Shown one piece after another: positions 16,318 to 25,940 of a DNA stretch of 64,000 nucleotides (position 1 is its first letter; each line of letters opens with the position of its first letter). The notes under the pieces are model-generated. The model ran no database searches. It was not told the origin of the DNA and worked only from the letters and a program-made list of their open reading frames with translations. This DNA is from Thalassotalea sp. 42_200_T64. Lineage in GTDB: Bacteria > Pseudomonadota > Gammaproteobacteria > Enterobacterales > Alteromonadaceae. The position numbers were made by a program, and so were the translations under genes. The DNA lies in NCBI GenBank assembly GCA_002162925.1, contig MABC01000045.1:1-64000 (forward strand). Reading direction: 5' to 3'.

Positions 16318-17907
16318 TTATATTTTTCGACCTATACCGGCCCAAAAACTTTTACGTATATCTTTTTTTAAGACTTTCCCTACTGGGCTGCGAGGTAAGT
16401 TTTCCCAAATAAAGACCTGTTTCGGAGCCTTAATACTTCCTAAATGTTTCTTGCAATAGGCAATGATTTTTAACTCTTCAATAGCTGTATATTTATCTTT
16501 TAATTCGATAACCGCGACAACTTTTTCACCCCATTTATCATCAGGTATACCAATAACTGCACAATCCTGAATTTCTGGATGGGACCACAACACTTGCTCG
16601 ACTTCGCTAGGGTAAATATTAAATCCACCCGAAATAATCATATCGTTTTTTCTATCCACAATAGATAAATAGCCCTCTTTATCGAAAACACCAATATCCC
16701 CACTGTATTGCCAACCTTCTTTTCTAATAGATAAGGTTGCTTTTGGGTCATCATAATAGCCACGCATTAACAGATCACCTCGCATAATAATTTCACCTTC
16801 TTTTCCTACAGGTAAAACCCCCCCTTTATTATCAACTACTTTTATTTCTATGCCAGGTGAAACTTTTCCGCAAGAACGAAGCTTGTCAGTATTATTTTTT
16901 ACCATAGCTTCAGCATAATTATGTGCGGTCATACAAGTGCAAATCATAGGTGCTTCTGCCTGACCGTAGGTTTGCATCATCACCGGTCCAAAAATGGTTA
17001 TTGCTTCACATAATTTCTTTTCAGACATTGGAGCTGCGGCATACCAAAAATACCGTAGACTAGAGTAATCATGGTCGAGAATAGTGCTGTGAGCCAACAA
17101 CATATAAATGGCTGTTGGCGGAAGAAATAGATGAGTAACTTGGTGTTTTTCAATAGCAGACAACAAATTTTCAGGTTCCATAGCACCCATAACTAGAATA
17201 GACGCTCCTTGTAATATTGGTACAAAGGAAGCAATACCTGCGGCATGTGTCATAGGTGTTGCAACCAAATAGCAAGCAGGAATATCTGGAGGTGGCATCA
17301 ATTTAATCTGAATATTGCTCATAACAGTCCATGTTAGGTTGCTCCATTCAGCCAACTTAGAATCACCAGTAGTTCCACCTGTAGCAAATAGATTTACCAA
17401 TTGTTGACAATCGCCTTCCTCTGTATCATTACGTTTTACATTGACAATGCCATATTTCGATTCCATTGAAGTAGTATTAAGTAGTGATGGAATATTAATC
17501 CCAAAAATTGACTTGCCATCCAGCGAGATACAACCATTATCTGAAAAATGTTCAAGTAATTGTGGCTGATAGGTTAAAATGTCCGAATTAACAAAAACCT
17601 TAACTGCTTTAGACTTTCTAAGCAGTTTCATATTATTGTTAAATGTATTTTTGATATTAATTGGTAGCCAAATAGCCCCCACCATTGAAATTGCAAAAAT
17701 ACAACAATAAGCAGTGACCGAATTATTAGCATAGGTTGCAACAACATCATTCGGTTTAACGCCATGATCTTTCAAAAGTTCGGCAACATACCCAGAAACA
17801 AATAGCATCTCTGGGTATGTCAGCGAAAAATCATTATCAAGATCAATAAATTTTCTATCTTCATTTTCAAGAGCAGAACTCCGATATAAAAAATCTATTA
17901 TTCTCAT
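16318..17907 (-). CDS. AMP-forming acyl-CoA synthetase
   Basis: The 529-aa ligase shows the ANL-family motifs in order: P-loop LFATGGTTGDSKLA (about 175), MQTYGQAEAP (about 315), YSGDIGVFDKEGYLSIVDRK (about 400), SGGFNIYPSEVE and the C-terminal catalytic lysine in SPVGKVLKKDIRK. The P-loop departs from the usual TTGxPKG (S for P, L for G) but keeps the lysine. It starts five bases from the end of the carboxylase epsilon-like gene, so it belongs to the same operon. By analogy with benzoylacetate-CoA ligase of the acetophenone pathway it probably activates the 3-oxoacid product. This leaves the separate CoA-transferase as an alternative route. Confidence 0.9.
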   Translation of the reverse strand: MRIIDFLYRSSALENEDRKFIDLDNDFSLTYPEMLFVSGYVAELLKDHGVKPNDVVATYANNSVTAYCCIFAISMVGAIWLPINIKNTFNNNMKLLRKSKAVKVFVNSDILTYQPQLLEHFSDNGCISLDGKSIFGINIPSLLNTTSMESKYGIVNVKRNDTEEGDCQQLVNLFATGGTTGDSKLAEWSNLTWTVMSNIQIKLMPPPDIPACYLVATPMTHAAGIASFVPILQGASILVMGAMEPENLLSAIEKHQVTHLFLPPTAIYMLLAHSTILDHDYSSLRYFWYAAAPMSEKKLCEAITIFGPVMMQTYGQAEAPMICTCMTAHNYAEAMVKNNTDKLRSCGKVSPGIEIKVVDNKGGVLPVGKEGEIIMRGDLLMRGYYDDPKATLSIRKEGWQYSGDIGVFDKEGYLSIVDRKNDMIISGGFNIYPSEVEQVLWSHPEIQDCAVIGIPDDKWGEKVVAVIELKDKYTAIEELKIIAYCKKHLGSIKAPKQVFIWENLPRSPVGKVLKKDIRKSFWAGIGRKI

Positions 17908-17912
17908 AACAA

Positions 17913-18773
17913 CTACTTCCCTTTTATAGTTGATAACGTATCAAGTACGAACTCAGGCTTAGACGCTTCAGGAATAGATAGATAATTAAACCCTGTACTT
18001 CTAGCCATCAATGAGCTCCCCCCTTCCTTCCAAAGCTGCTCACTTATATCAATACCAAGAGATCCGTCAGATAAACCCGATTGAGCAGGCACGATAGAAA
18101 AATTGACACCTTCCGGTAATACAAAGTTTTCAATCTCTGTTGGCAAATGAACACCAACTGCCCAACGATAGTGCTTAGTTACATTAAACACAGGTTGATA
18201 CCAACTAAGCTCTTCACTATTTAACGGCATAAATGATTCATCTTCCATTAATAGTACGCCTGATAAGTCAGTCTCACTGAAATAACGTAAATAGTCTGCA
18301 AGATACATCGCTGCAGTATCTACGCTCATTTCATCTGGTTCTATATCACCATCATTAGCTGCTTGATAAGCCTTAACAACTAATGCTCTTGGTGATGGTA
18401 TAACCAGCACAATAGGTACACTACCGTTATAATTATTGCTAACTGCGGTAATAACTTCAGCTAGTAATTCACGAGGAGCAAAAGCTTCCAGCATTTTTTT
18501 TACTGGAGCCGTCACTCGCCGCTTAGTGACCATTGACTTAAGAGCATCTTTATCTTCCTGCATCCAATGCTGATATAGATCCCATACGTCAAGAACAGCA
18601 ACATCAGCCTTTACCAAACCATGAGCCTGTCCGTAGAAAGACATATAACTTGCAGGTGTGGTCCAAGGGTTTTTCCCGTCAGACAACAACTTTTTTGCGT
18701 AAGCGTTAAAGTTGATCCAAAGCCGGGGTGAATCCCCACCTGTATCCAGATAACTTATCAAGTCAATAGCCAT
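17913..18773 (-). CDS. acetophenone carboxylase epsilon-like subunit
   Basis: The 286-aa protein (about 32 kDa) has no signal peptide and no motif I can read with certainty. Its identity is argued from position and size: it directly follows the HyuB-like gene (two-base gap) as the fifth subunit gene, and acetophenone carboxylase has a fifth, about 34-kDa epsilon subunit in just this place. Acetone carboxylases of the three-subunit type lack such a gene. In the known enzyme epsilon associates with the core complex and is needed for activity. Confidence is high that it belongs to the complex, moderate that it is a true homologue. Confidence 0.65.
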   Translation of the reverse strand: MAIDLISYLDTGGDSPRLWINFNAYAKKLLSDGKNPWTTPASYMSFYGQAHGLVKADVAVLDVWDLYQHWMQEDKDALKSMVTKRRVTAPVKKMLEAFAPRELLAEVITAVSNNYNGSVPIVLVIPSPRALVVKAYQAANDGDIEPDEMSVDTAAMYLADYLRYFSETDLSGVLLMEDESFMPLNSEELSWYQPVFNVTKHYRWAVGVHLPTEIENFVLPEGVNFSIVPAQSGLSDGSLGIDISEQLWKEGGSSLMARSTGFNYLSIPEASKPEFVLDTLSTIKGK

Positions 18774-18775
18774 AA

Positions 18776-21052
18776 TTACTTCCTCTTATCCTTAACTTCA
18801 AGACCTGCCTGCTCTCGTACTTGCGCAAGCTCCTCTTCCAACTCGGCTATTGATACATCTTTAGGGTTAGTCATATAGATAGGACCCGGGTTTTTAGCAT
18901 CACGCTTTTCATTATTACCGCAATAGACCATATCATTCTCGCCATTCCATGAACCATAAAATGGGATATCTTTAGGTGGCGTATCCTTAACATACTTCTT
19001 AACAAACTCATCGTAAGGAACACCCTGTTTCTTACGTTGCTCGCGATAGTCATCACGCAACTGCTGGGTAGCTTTTTCATCAACCGCTAAGGTATCTTCA
19101 TTAAATACTACTTTATAAAGTTTTCTAGCCCAGTCAGCAGTGATTAATGATTCCTCAATATCCTGAATGACCATCGCAGGATCGCGCTCTAGAAGGTCGC
19201 CATAACCACCACCGGAGCCCTGTGAAATCATATACAACTCACCACGTTTCGATATATCAAAACCTAGCCCCAAATGATGGGTAGAGTAAGTGGCATTATC
19301 AAAAGGCTGTTCATTCATGATTTCTGGAATTGAATGCTTGAACTGTTCAGGTTTAGTTAGCATAACATCATAAACATCTACATCTGCTACTTTACACAGA
19401 GGAATAGTACCGGCGGCATAACCTCCAAATAACCCCTGTATAGTTGGTGTTTTAGAACCAACACTTGTAGTCATAAAGCCCCACTGATCACTGTCTTTAG
19501 TTGCTGCTATTTGAGTATAACCCATGCCCCCACGGTATTTTCCTGGTGCTTGAGTATTCGTGGTCATCTTCTTAGAAACTAACTGAAGAAAAGGAACTTC
19601 TTCTTCATTTAATTCCTGTTCACCGATATCTGCCATAGTGGCAAAAATCGGTGCCAAAGAGTGTTCCCCATCTCTATCCATACGAGCACCACCGCCCATA
19701 CCATTAAGATCAGCACACAGGTTACCCAATGTTTCACCATGTTGGTTCACACCACCCCAAATAAAGGTGTTGATCATATTGTGCCAAGGAGCCAGTACTC
19801 TAGTGTATTTATCTGGGCAGCTATATAACATTTTAGCCGTAGCATGTTGAGCAACGGTAAAGGCTTGAAAAATAGACATTAAACTTTGAGAGTTTGGTGC
19901 TGAATAACTACAATCAACGAAAGATCCTGGTGTTGTCTCAAACTCAATATGTGAAAGTCCAGCCTGACCTCGAGGTAAGTCTGGCCAAATATGGTTCATA
20001 AATGCTTGACCAACCATTCCTTTCATACCTGGCAACTGCGTATTGATTGCACGATTGGTGATTTCAGGGCTAGAGCCTTCGAAGTTAAAAATGAGTCGAT
20101 CACCTTTTTTCTTCAGAGTCAGGTTCATTTTCATCAGAACATTTTCACGTAGTGTACTATCCATTATCACATGGGTTCGAACGGTCATATCAGGCCACTC
20201 AGAAATACGACGACGAACTTCAGTTACTACACTTTCATTGGTCTGACGTAAACAGGCTGTTAGAGCATCAGGGCCATCAGTAGCAAATACTTCTTTAATA
20301 CGCTGTTCAAGACGCATACAAGCAAACAGTTTGACCTTCATATCCTCATACTGCAGTTTTGGCTCACGAACCGAATTCTGTAAAAAAGTTAGAAGATCTT
20401 TCTTAATTTCATAATTTTCTACAACTTTGAATGGAGACATTTTCAACCCCTCATCAAAGGAAGTCTCAGCCATAGAAGGCATGCCACCCGGTTCGATAGC
20501 ACCATTTTCACCTTCGTGAACCGTGGAGGCAACCCAACAAACTAGCTGACCTTCATGGAAAACAGGTAAAATCATACTTTGATCAGTGTTGTGTACATTA
20601 CCGTAACGAGAATCATTGTGGATAAACCCGTCACCCTCTCTTACTCCCACCGTTTTTTCTTCAATCCAGTTTTTAATTATGAACTTGATAGGATGGTGTA
20701 CCAGTGCAGAAAAGATTAACACCCCACTGGCACTACCAACGGTTAAATCACCAGAGGCAGAATAAATTCCCGTGATAATATCACCCCATTTTGCTCCAGG
20801 AGCAGCACCCATTTGCTCAACCATTTCAAAGCCTTCTTCACAGGCCGATTGCAAACGATCACGAATAGAGGCTATTTGATTAAGATCAGTGTATTTCTCC
20901 AGACAGTCAGCTTCATTCTGTGTACGGGGCATAATACTGTGATCACGCATAATCTCAGGATCAGGACCAAGAAATAGCGTGGTATCTTTAAGGAACTTTG
21001 TGATTAATTCCTGATCTTCCAGTTGTTGTTCTGTAAATTTTTGTTTACTCAT
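18776..21052 (-). CDS. ketone carboxylase, HyuB-like subunit
   Basis: This 758-aa protein belongs to the hydantoinase B/oxoprolinase family. Readable landmarks are IITGIYSASGDLTVGSASGV (about 70-90), HHPIKFIIKNWIEEKT, GDGFIHNDSRYGNVHNTDQS (about 140-160) and the glycine-rich QGSGGGYGDLLERDP near residue 630. In acetone and acetophenone carboxylases this subunit carries the carboxylation site and metal, while HyuA-like partners phosphorylate substrate and bicarbonate. The length fits acetone-carboxylase-type large subunits (somewhat over 750 aa). The charged C-terminus (EVKDKRK) and a 15-base gap from the preceding gene fit operon expression. Confidence 0.88.
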   Translation of the reverse strand: MSKQKFTEQQLEDQELITKFLKDTTLFLGPDPEIMRDHSIMPRTQNEADCLEKYTDLNQIASIRDRLQSACEEGFEMVEQMGAAPGAKWGDIITGIYSASGDLTVGSASGVLIFSALVHHPIKFIIKNWIEEKTVGVREGDGFIHNDSRYGNVHNTDQSMILPVFHEGQLVCWVASTVHEGENGAIEPGGMPSMAETSFDEGLKMSPFKVVENYEIKKDLLTFLQNSVREPKLQYEDMKVKLFACMRLEQRIKEVFATDGPDALTACLRQTNESVVTEVRRRISEWPDMTVRTHVIMDSTLRENVLMKMNLTLKKKGDRLIFNFEGSSPEITNRAINTQLPGMKGMVGQAFMNHIWPDLPRGQAGLSHIEFETTPGSFVDCSYSAPNSQSLMSIFQAFTVAQHATAKMLYSCPDKYTRVLAPWHNMINTFIWGGVNQHGETLGNLCADLNGMGGGARMDRDGEHSLAPIFATMADIGEQELNEEEVPFLQLVSKKMTTNTQAPGKYRGGMGYTQIAATKDSDQWGFMTTSVGSKTPTIQGLFGGYAAGTIPLCKVADVDVYDVMLTKPEQFKHSIPEIMNEQPFDNATYSTHHLGLGFDISKRGELYMISQGSGGGYGDLLERDPAMVIQDIEESLITADWARKLYKVVFNEDTLAVDEKATQQLRDDYREQRKKQGVPYDEFVKKYVKDTPPKDIPFYGSWNGENDMVYCGNNEKRDAKNPGPIYMTNPKDVSIAELEEELAQVREQAGLEVKDKRK

Positions 21053-21067
21053 GATGAAAATTCCCCT

Positions 21068-23215
21068 TTAATTTGTTGCTTTTGCACGAATGAACCAGAC
21101 GGCACCTTGTTCAGCTGATACATATTTCCAGCCGGGCTCAATCAAATAAGTTGTAACCTCTGACGCTACTAAACCTGGGCCAACAATCTCTGTTCCTGGT
21201 GGAATGTCGCTTTTATTCCAAACAGGTGTTGTAACAGCCTTACCATCACCTACAAAATAACAAGTACGTATACTTGATGGTTCCGGTGGCGCAATACGCT
21301 CATCTTCTGGTATAGGTTTTATATGTGTAAATCTAACGGTATCATGCTCGACGTAAGATGCAACACGGATAGTATTGATACGGATTCCCGCTTCTGGTGC
21401 CTGACTTCCTTCGCCAAAACGGTTACCATAATCAGTAGAAAATTGATCCAAAATGTTCATCACATCCATTACCGATTCAAGCGAATGTTTAGGAACAACT
21501 ACAGTGGTTTGCACCAACTGGTTCCCATAACGCATATCTAATTCCAGCGAGTGTTGAATATCTTCAACTTTTGATCCCTGACGAAGGAGATCATTTAGGC
21601 CTCGAGTAGACAACTCGGCAACAATGTTATTAAATCGTTGGTAGTCATCAAAAACATGACGAGAGGTAGAATCATACAAAACCATAAATAATGATGATTC
21701 ATGGATGTGCATTTGATGCATATTGCCTGCACCTACCGCTGAGAATACCGAACTCATTGGTGTAGCTAGAATTTTGTCGATGTTCAAATGACTGGCAATA
21801 CCACAACAGTGAAGTGGACCATTGCCGCCATAAGCTAGCATAGTAAACTCTTCAGGATTATAGCCACGAACACGTAACTCAGTGGCTACACCATTCGCCA
21901 TATTACTATCGACTTTCGCTTTAACCAGCAGAGCCGCTTGAATAGGATCTACATCTAAGTCATCACAAAGATTTTCTTCAAAAGCAAACAGTGAACGTTT
22001 TGGATTTAATGGGATACTACCGCCTGCATAGTTTTCGGCATCCAGATAACCTAATACTAGATCTGCATCAGTTACCGTCGGATTCATTCCTCCACGATCA
22101 TAACAAGCAGGACCAGGATCAGAACCAGCACTCTTAGGACCAACAGCAACAGTGTTGTACATGCGATCGAACGAGGCAATAGAACCACCGCCCGCACCCA
22201 GAGTTACCAAATGCACCATAGGTACAGAAACTAACCAGCGATCAATTACAGGATTAAAATCATAGTGCTTAATGCCACCTTCGACAACGATACCTATATC
22301 GTAACTAGTACCACCCATATCCGTTGAAACCACACTACCTAAATCTGCTTCTTTAGCTAAATGTTCAGCAGCACTTATGCCTGATATCGGACCCGAGTGA
22401 ATAGTTTGTAAAGCATCGGTAGAGTTTAACTGTGCCATTCCGCCAGAGTTATGAATAACTAACATCGGCTTAGTGTAACCATGCGCACGCAAGTTTTGTT
22501 CTAACTGATTCATTGCATGGTACATCGTTGAATGTAGGTATCCATCAATGATTGCAGAAGTAGCACGCACGTACTCACCCTTACGACCCGCTACACGGTG
22601 AGATAAAATTATCGGAATAGAACCCAATAAGTGAGTAGGATATTCATCCAAAAGAATCTGTTCAATACGACGTTCATGTTCAGGATTAACTACAGCATTT
22701 ACCAAACAAACCACGATAACCTGTGCGCCATTATCTACTAGTTTACGAATTTTATGTCGGAGATCTTTTTCGTCAAGCGGCATAACAAGCTCGCCCTCAA
22801 ATCCACGACGCTCTCTTACACCTTCAATCATCTGTGGCAGAACTAATGGTTTAGGGCGTTCCGCATCGGGCAAGTTTTGCTTACCCATATCGTCTAGACC
22901 TTCACCATACCCTCGGCCACGACTCAAGGGAACCATCGCTTCAAAACCAGCAGTTACCAACATACCAATTCGAGGCCCATTGTGCTCTATTAGCGCATTG
23001 GTCCCCAAGGTAGTTGCATAACGAACTGAATCGACCTCAGCAAGGATTTCTTCAATACTTAAATCTAATTCTACACAAGCCTTTTCCACAGCTTCATTAA
23101 AACCCTGTGCAAGGTTGTGATGAGTGGTCAATGCCTTTGTTTCAATATACTTGTTATCCCACACTACAAAGCAATCGGTGAACGTGCCCCCGATATCTAC
23201 AGATATACGTTTCAT
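21068..23215 (-). CDS. ketone carboxylase, HyuA-like subunit (second)
   Basis: The 715-aa protein is a hydantoinase A/acetone carboxylase beta-type ATPase. It has the N-terminal phosphate loop VDIGGTFTDCFVVW (residues 5-18), a second loop STDMGGTSYDIGIVVEGG (about 300), VIHNSGGMAQLNS (about 265) and MLAYGGNGPLHCCGIASHL (about 480). Its size matches acetone carboxylase AcxA-type subunits. Two HyuA-like subunits encoded in one operon is the hallmark of acetophenone-type enzymes, where each hydrolyses ATP to activate a different substrate. It is fully intact. Confidence 0.9.
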   Translation of the reverse strand: MKRISVDIGGTFTDCFVVWDNKYIETKALTTHHNLAQGFNEAVEKACVELDLSIEEILAEVDSVRYATTLGTNALIEHNGPRIGMLVTAGFEAMVPLSRGRGYGEGLDDMGKQNLPDAERPKPLVLPQMIEGVRERRGFEGELVMPLDEKDLRHKIRKLVDNGAQVIVVCLVNAVVNPEHERRIEQILLDEYPTHLLGSIPIILSHRVAGRKGEYVRATSAIIDGYLHSTMYHAMNQLEQNLRAHGYTKPMLVIHNSGGMAQLNSTDALQTIHSGPISGISAAEHLAKEADLGSVVSTDMGGTSYDIGIVVEGGIKHYDFNPVIDRWLVSVPMVHLVTLGAGGGSIASFDRMYNTVAVGPKSAGSDPGPACYDRGGMNPTVTDADLVLGYLDAENYAGGSIPLNPKRSLFAFEENLCDDLDVDPIQAALLVKAKVDSNMANGVATELRVRGYNPEEFTMLAYGGNGPLHCCGIASHLNIDKILATPMSSVFSAVGAGNMHQMHIHESSLFMVLYDSTSRHVFDDYQRFNNIVAELSTRGLNDLLRQGSKVEDIQHSLELDMRYGNQLVQTTVVVPKHSLESVMDVMNILDQFSTDYGNRFGEGSQAPEAGIRINTIRVASYVEHDTVRFTHIKPIPEDERIAPPEPSSIRTCYFVGDGKAVTTPVWNKSDIPPGTEIVGPGLVASEVTTYLIEPGWKYVSAEQGAVWFIRAKATN

Positions 23216-23253
23216 AATATAAATTCCCAGTAAGCTTTCGCTACTATTAATAT

Positions 23254-23285
23254 GATTAATGATTAATGATTAATGATTAATGATT
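23254..23285. repeat. 7-bp tandem repeat (GATTAAT), 4.6 copies
   Basis: Exact GATTAAT units run from 23254 to 23285 in the gap between two carboxylase subunit genes and into the stop region of the upstream one (its HSHNH-stop end). Copy-number change would alter the intergenic spacing without touching either product. Confidence 0.95.
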
Positions 23286-23678
23286 GTGGCTATGTCTATC
23301 AACCATCACATTTGGACCCGTAGTTGGCTCCAGCAATTCATCCCTTTCACTCCATTGAGCTTTAAGCGCATCCACATCCATTTCCATATCGTAGAGTGGT
23401 TCATGGCCGGGAAGTGTGTACTCAACTTCCATCTGTGTACCACAACATGGACAATAAAACTCATAAATATTTACCCAATCTTTATCTGGGCAAAAAGTGA
23501 ACTTGTATTTTGTTGGGTCAATGATAGATGGGTGAATATCGGCAGGATCGCGGTTATAAACCAATAAACCTTTTTTATAATTATCTCTAGCCTCACCTAT
23601 AACGTGATCACAAACTCGACATTCCCAATTTTCAGTATCTAGGTCTATTCGAAGATACTCTGTCATCAAAACTTTCAT
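23277..23678 (-). CDS. ketone carboxylase, small zinc-binding subunit
   Basis: This 133-aa protein has paired cysteines at 20/23 (CRVC) and 76/78/79 (CPCCG), forming a probable four-cysteine zinc site, and a histidine-rich tail (DRHSHNH). Small cysteine-bearing gamma subunits of about 15-20 kDa are constant parts of acetone and acetophenone carboxylases. It starts at the last base of the first subunit's stop codon, so translation is coupled. Size (about 15 kDa) and position as second gene match acetophenone carboxylase better than acetone carboxylase, whose gamma subunit is third and longer. Confidence 0.85.
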   Translation of the reverse strand: MKVLMTEYLRIDLDTENWECRVCDHVIGEARDNYKKGLLVYNRDPADIHPSIIDPTKYKFTFCPDKDWVNIYEFYCPCCGTQMEVEYTLPGHEPLYDMEMDVDALKAQWSERDELLEPTTGPNVMVDRHSHNH

Positions 23679-25618
23679 TATTTATCCCCCTTTGTTAAAC
23701 ATACATCACCCAAGTCAGTCACAATAAAACTCCAACCTTTACGTAGTTGACAGGTAAAGAATTCCTCTTCTATAACAGCAGGACCTACGCCATAATCACC
23801 AGGCATAAACGTATTTACATCGTAAACTGGTACTTTGTGCCACTTGTTATCGGTTTCAAAAATTGAACGTGTTTTCGACGATAAGGCCTCACTAACTTTT
23901 TCTATATTTATTTGCTTATATTCATCTTCAGTGCTCAGACATTTTCTTGCTGATAATTCGAGTGTAATATCATCAGATTTTTTGAGGCCTGAAGGTAATT
24001 TTCTTGTATTACCTAACTCATAAGCCACTTCTTCTGAAGCTCTTTCTGCTATCAGTTGTGCACTAATCTCGAATTCGCCTTTAGCATATCCTTCAGCAAA
24101 CATATCTAGCTCTGCACGCTCAAGAAGTTCTTCATACGCTTTATCCAACGTGGCTTGTTTATTATTTTCCAGCACCACGTCATAACTTTGACCTATATCA
24201 CATGAGCCAATACCAAAAGCACTAAAGACAGCTGCTGTCTTGGGAACATAAACTGTATTAATACCGGCTAACTCGGCCACACCACAGACATTCATGGGTC
24301 CCGCACCACCAAACGCCATAAGCACAGTTTCTTTATCTATCGTGCCAAAGGTTTTTAACTCTTTCGCAATTTTTTCTTCAAATGCCACTTGTAACTGCAG
24401 CAATGCTTCTTCGACAGTTATTCCTAACGGAGTAGCAATATTTTCAGCTATAGACACACGTGATCGTTCAGCATCTAATGAAAGTGTTCCACCAAAGTAA
24501 GTAGCAGGATCAAGCAAACCTAATAACAGGTTGACATCGGTAATGGTTGCATCCTTACCACCTCGTCCAAAACAAGCAGGACCAGGCACAGCACCAACGC
24601 TTTCAGGTCCTACCTGAATCACCCCATTTTTCACACTTAATATTGAGCTACCACCCGCACCAGGACTGGCAATATCACATAATGAAAAAGAGATAGGCAC
24701 GCCTTCTACGTGTCCGCGTCTTTGCTCATGAACATTTTTAGCTACTACCTGACCAATATCAGTAGTAGTTCCACCAACATCCATAGAAAGCACATTAGAT
24801 AAGTTGTATTTTTTACTGAAACTTTTTACACCCTCCATACCACCACGAGGTCCAGAACTATATGTTTTTAATGCAATAGTTTTAGCTACACGGGAAGCTG
24901 TGCCATCATTTTTGAATATTAATAAAGGGTTTTTAGTTCTATATTCTCGTAGACGATTTTCTGCGTTGTATAGAAAGCTTTCCATTGCTGGATGTAAAAA
25001 TGAATTAACCAGAGCAGTCCATGCACGACGTACTGCTGATACATCTTCAACCAATTCACTGGCAAACAACATTGGTACCGCACCTAATAAATGGCGAGGG
25101 TAGTTATCAAATGCCAGTTCTTTAAACTGACTCTCATACGCCTTAGCTTGCTCAACATCAAAACAAACTACAACTCTGTTGGCTCCCATCGAGGTGAGTT
25201 TGGTTATTGACGTTGTTAAGTTGGCCCCTTTATCACTGTCATTCAAATCATCAAGATTAATCTCAACAACACGTTCACCTACTAAGAAATCAAATAAATC
25301 TGGGTCTTCATCCCGCATACCATTAATTAAGCCTGCGTTACCACTATTCGTAACTAAACCCAGTTTAGGTCCTTTACGCTCACAGATAGCGTTTGTTCCT
25401 TGAGTAGTTGAATATCTAATATGATCTACTTCTGCAAGTAGCTTTGTCACATTTTCTTCGCCGTAAACCACTTTTGAAACGGATCGCAAACCTTCAAAGA
25501 AACACTTACTTAAATCGTATGGGGTTGTTAACGTTTTTGTTGTATAAAGATCGTCATCCTTTAGTACGCAGATATCAGTTAACGTACCGCCATTGTCGAT
25601 ATTTACTAGCATTGCCAT
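23678..25618 (-). CDS. ketone carboxylase, HyuA-like subunit (first)
   Basis: This 646-aa HyuA-family ATPase begins the operon. Loop 1 is VNIDNGGTLTDICVL (residues 4-18), loop 2 SMDVGGTTTDIGQVV (about 285), and the FGGAGPMNVCGVAEL block lies near residue 445. In the segment where most relatives read NSGG it has KNDGTASR, a difference typical of specialised paralogues. Its about 71 kDa size fits the first subunit of acetophenone carboxylase. It is preceded by a -24/-12 promoter and a candidate activator site. A dead copy of its first 40 codons sits at 1011-1133 on the other strand. Confidence 0.9.
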   Translation of the reverse strand: MAMLVNIDNGGTLTDICVLKDDDLYTTKTLTTPYDLSKCFFEGLRSVSKVVYGEENVTKLLAEVDHIRYSTTQGTNAICERKGPKLGLVTNSGNAGLINGMRDEDPDLFDFLVGERVVEINLDDLNDSDKGANLTTSITKLTSMGANRVVVCFDVEQAKAYESQFKELAFDNYPRHLLGAVPMLFASELVEDVSAVRRAWTALVNSFLHPAMESFLYNAENRLREYRTKNPLLIFKNDGTASRVAKTIALKTYSSGPRGGMEGVKSFSKKYNLSNVLSMDVGGTTTDIGQVVAKNVHEQRRGHVEGVPISFSLCDIASPGAGGSSILSVKNGVIQVGPESVGAVPGPACFGRGGKDATITDVNLLLGLLDPATYFGGTLSLDAERSRVSIAENIATPLGITVEEALLQLQVAFEEKIAKELKTFGTIDKETVLMAFGGAGPMNVCGVAELAGINTVYVPKTAAVFSAFGIGSCDIGQSYDVVLENNKQATLDKAYEELLERAELDMFAEGYAKGEFEISAQLIAERASEEVAYELGNTRKLPSGLKKSDDITLELSARKCLSTEDEYKQINIEKVSEALSSKTRSIFETDNKWHKVPVYDVNTFMPGDYGVGPAVIEEEFFTCQLRKGWSFIVTDLGDVCLTKGDK

Positions 25619-25752
25619 ATCGAATTACCTTATTTTAATTGCTCTGATTATCACACTATTTACATTCATCATTGTGATGCCTTAAGGAACATTTGAGGTG
25701 TAAGCGAAGAGTTCTCGCAATCAACCCAATTATGATGCCCTTACCATGAATG

Positions 25753-25768
25753 AGCAGAGATCATGCCA
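25753..25768 (-). promoter_or_regulatory. sigma-54 (-24/-12) promoter of the carboxylase operon
   Basis: Read on the minus strand, TGGCATGATCTCTGCT has RpoN -24 and -12 boxes with correct spacing and one mismatch in the -12 box. It leaves a leader of about 130 bases before the first subunit gene. The same box stands before the mlaC-like gene. Confidence 0.75.
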
Positions 25769-25854
25769 GAATATTAAAAAGACCACTTTAAGTTTTATCT
25801 AGTTGAATTTTAAGAGTATTTTTTTTATGTTTGTTTTTTTATGGAAGGATAAAA

Positions 25855-25862
25855 GCGTTCAA
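25855..25862 (-). promoter_or_regulatory. candidate activator-binding motif (TTGAACGC)
   Basis: The minus strand reads TTGAACGC about 87 bases upstream of the -24 box, the same word and distance as at 770-777. Proposed binding site for the AcoR-like protein. Confidence 0.4.
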
Positions 25863-25940
25863 AAGTTACTCGGTGAGCAGTTTTAAACGTCTAAAATTAA
25901 TGCGGTTATCTCATTCAGTATTCGGTAATATCAAATAGTT

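Larger units (their letters stand above)
25510..25940 (-). repeat. parent copy of the duplicated carboxylase control region
   Basis: The upstream region and first codons of the carboxylase operon match 690-1118 in inverted orientation (same landmark words, same order, near-identical spacing). Boundaries are by eye. Confidence 0.85.

Noticed and set aside
23254-23285. Possible CRISPR-like array
   Set aside because: The 7-bp units are directly abutting with no spacers; it is a simple tandem repeat.
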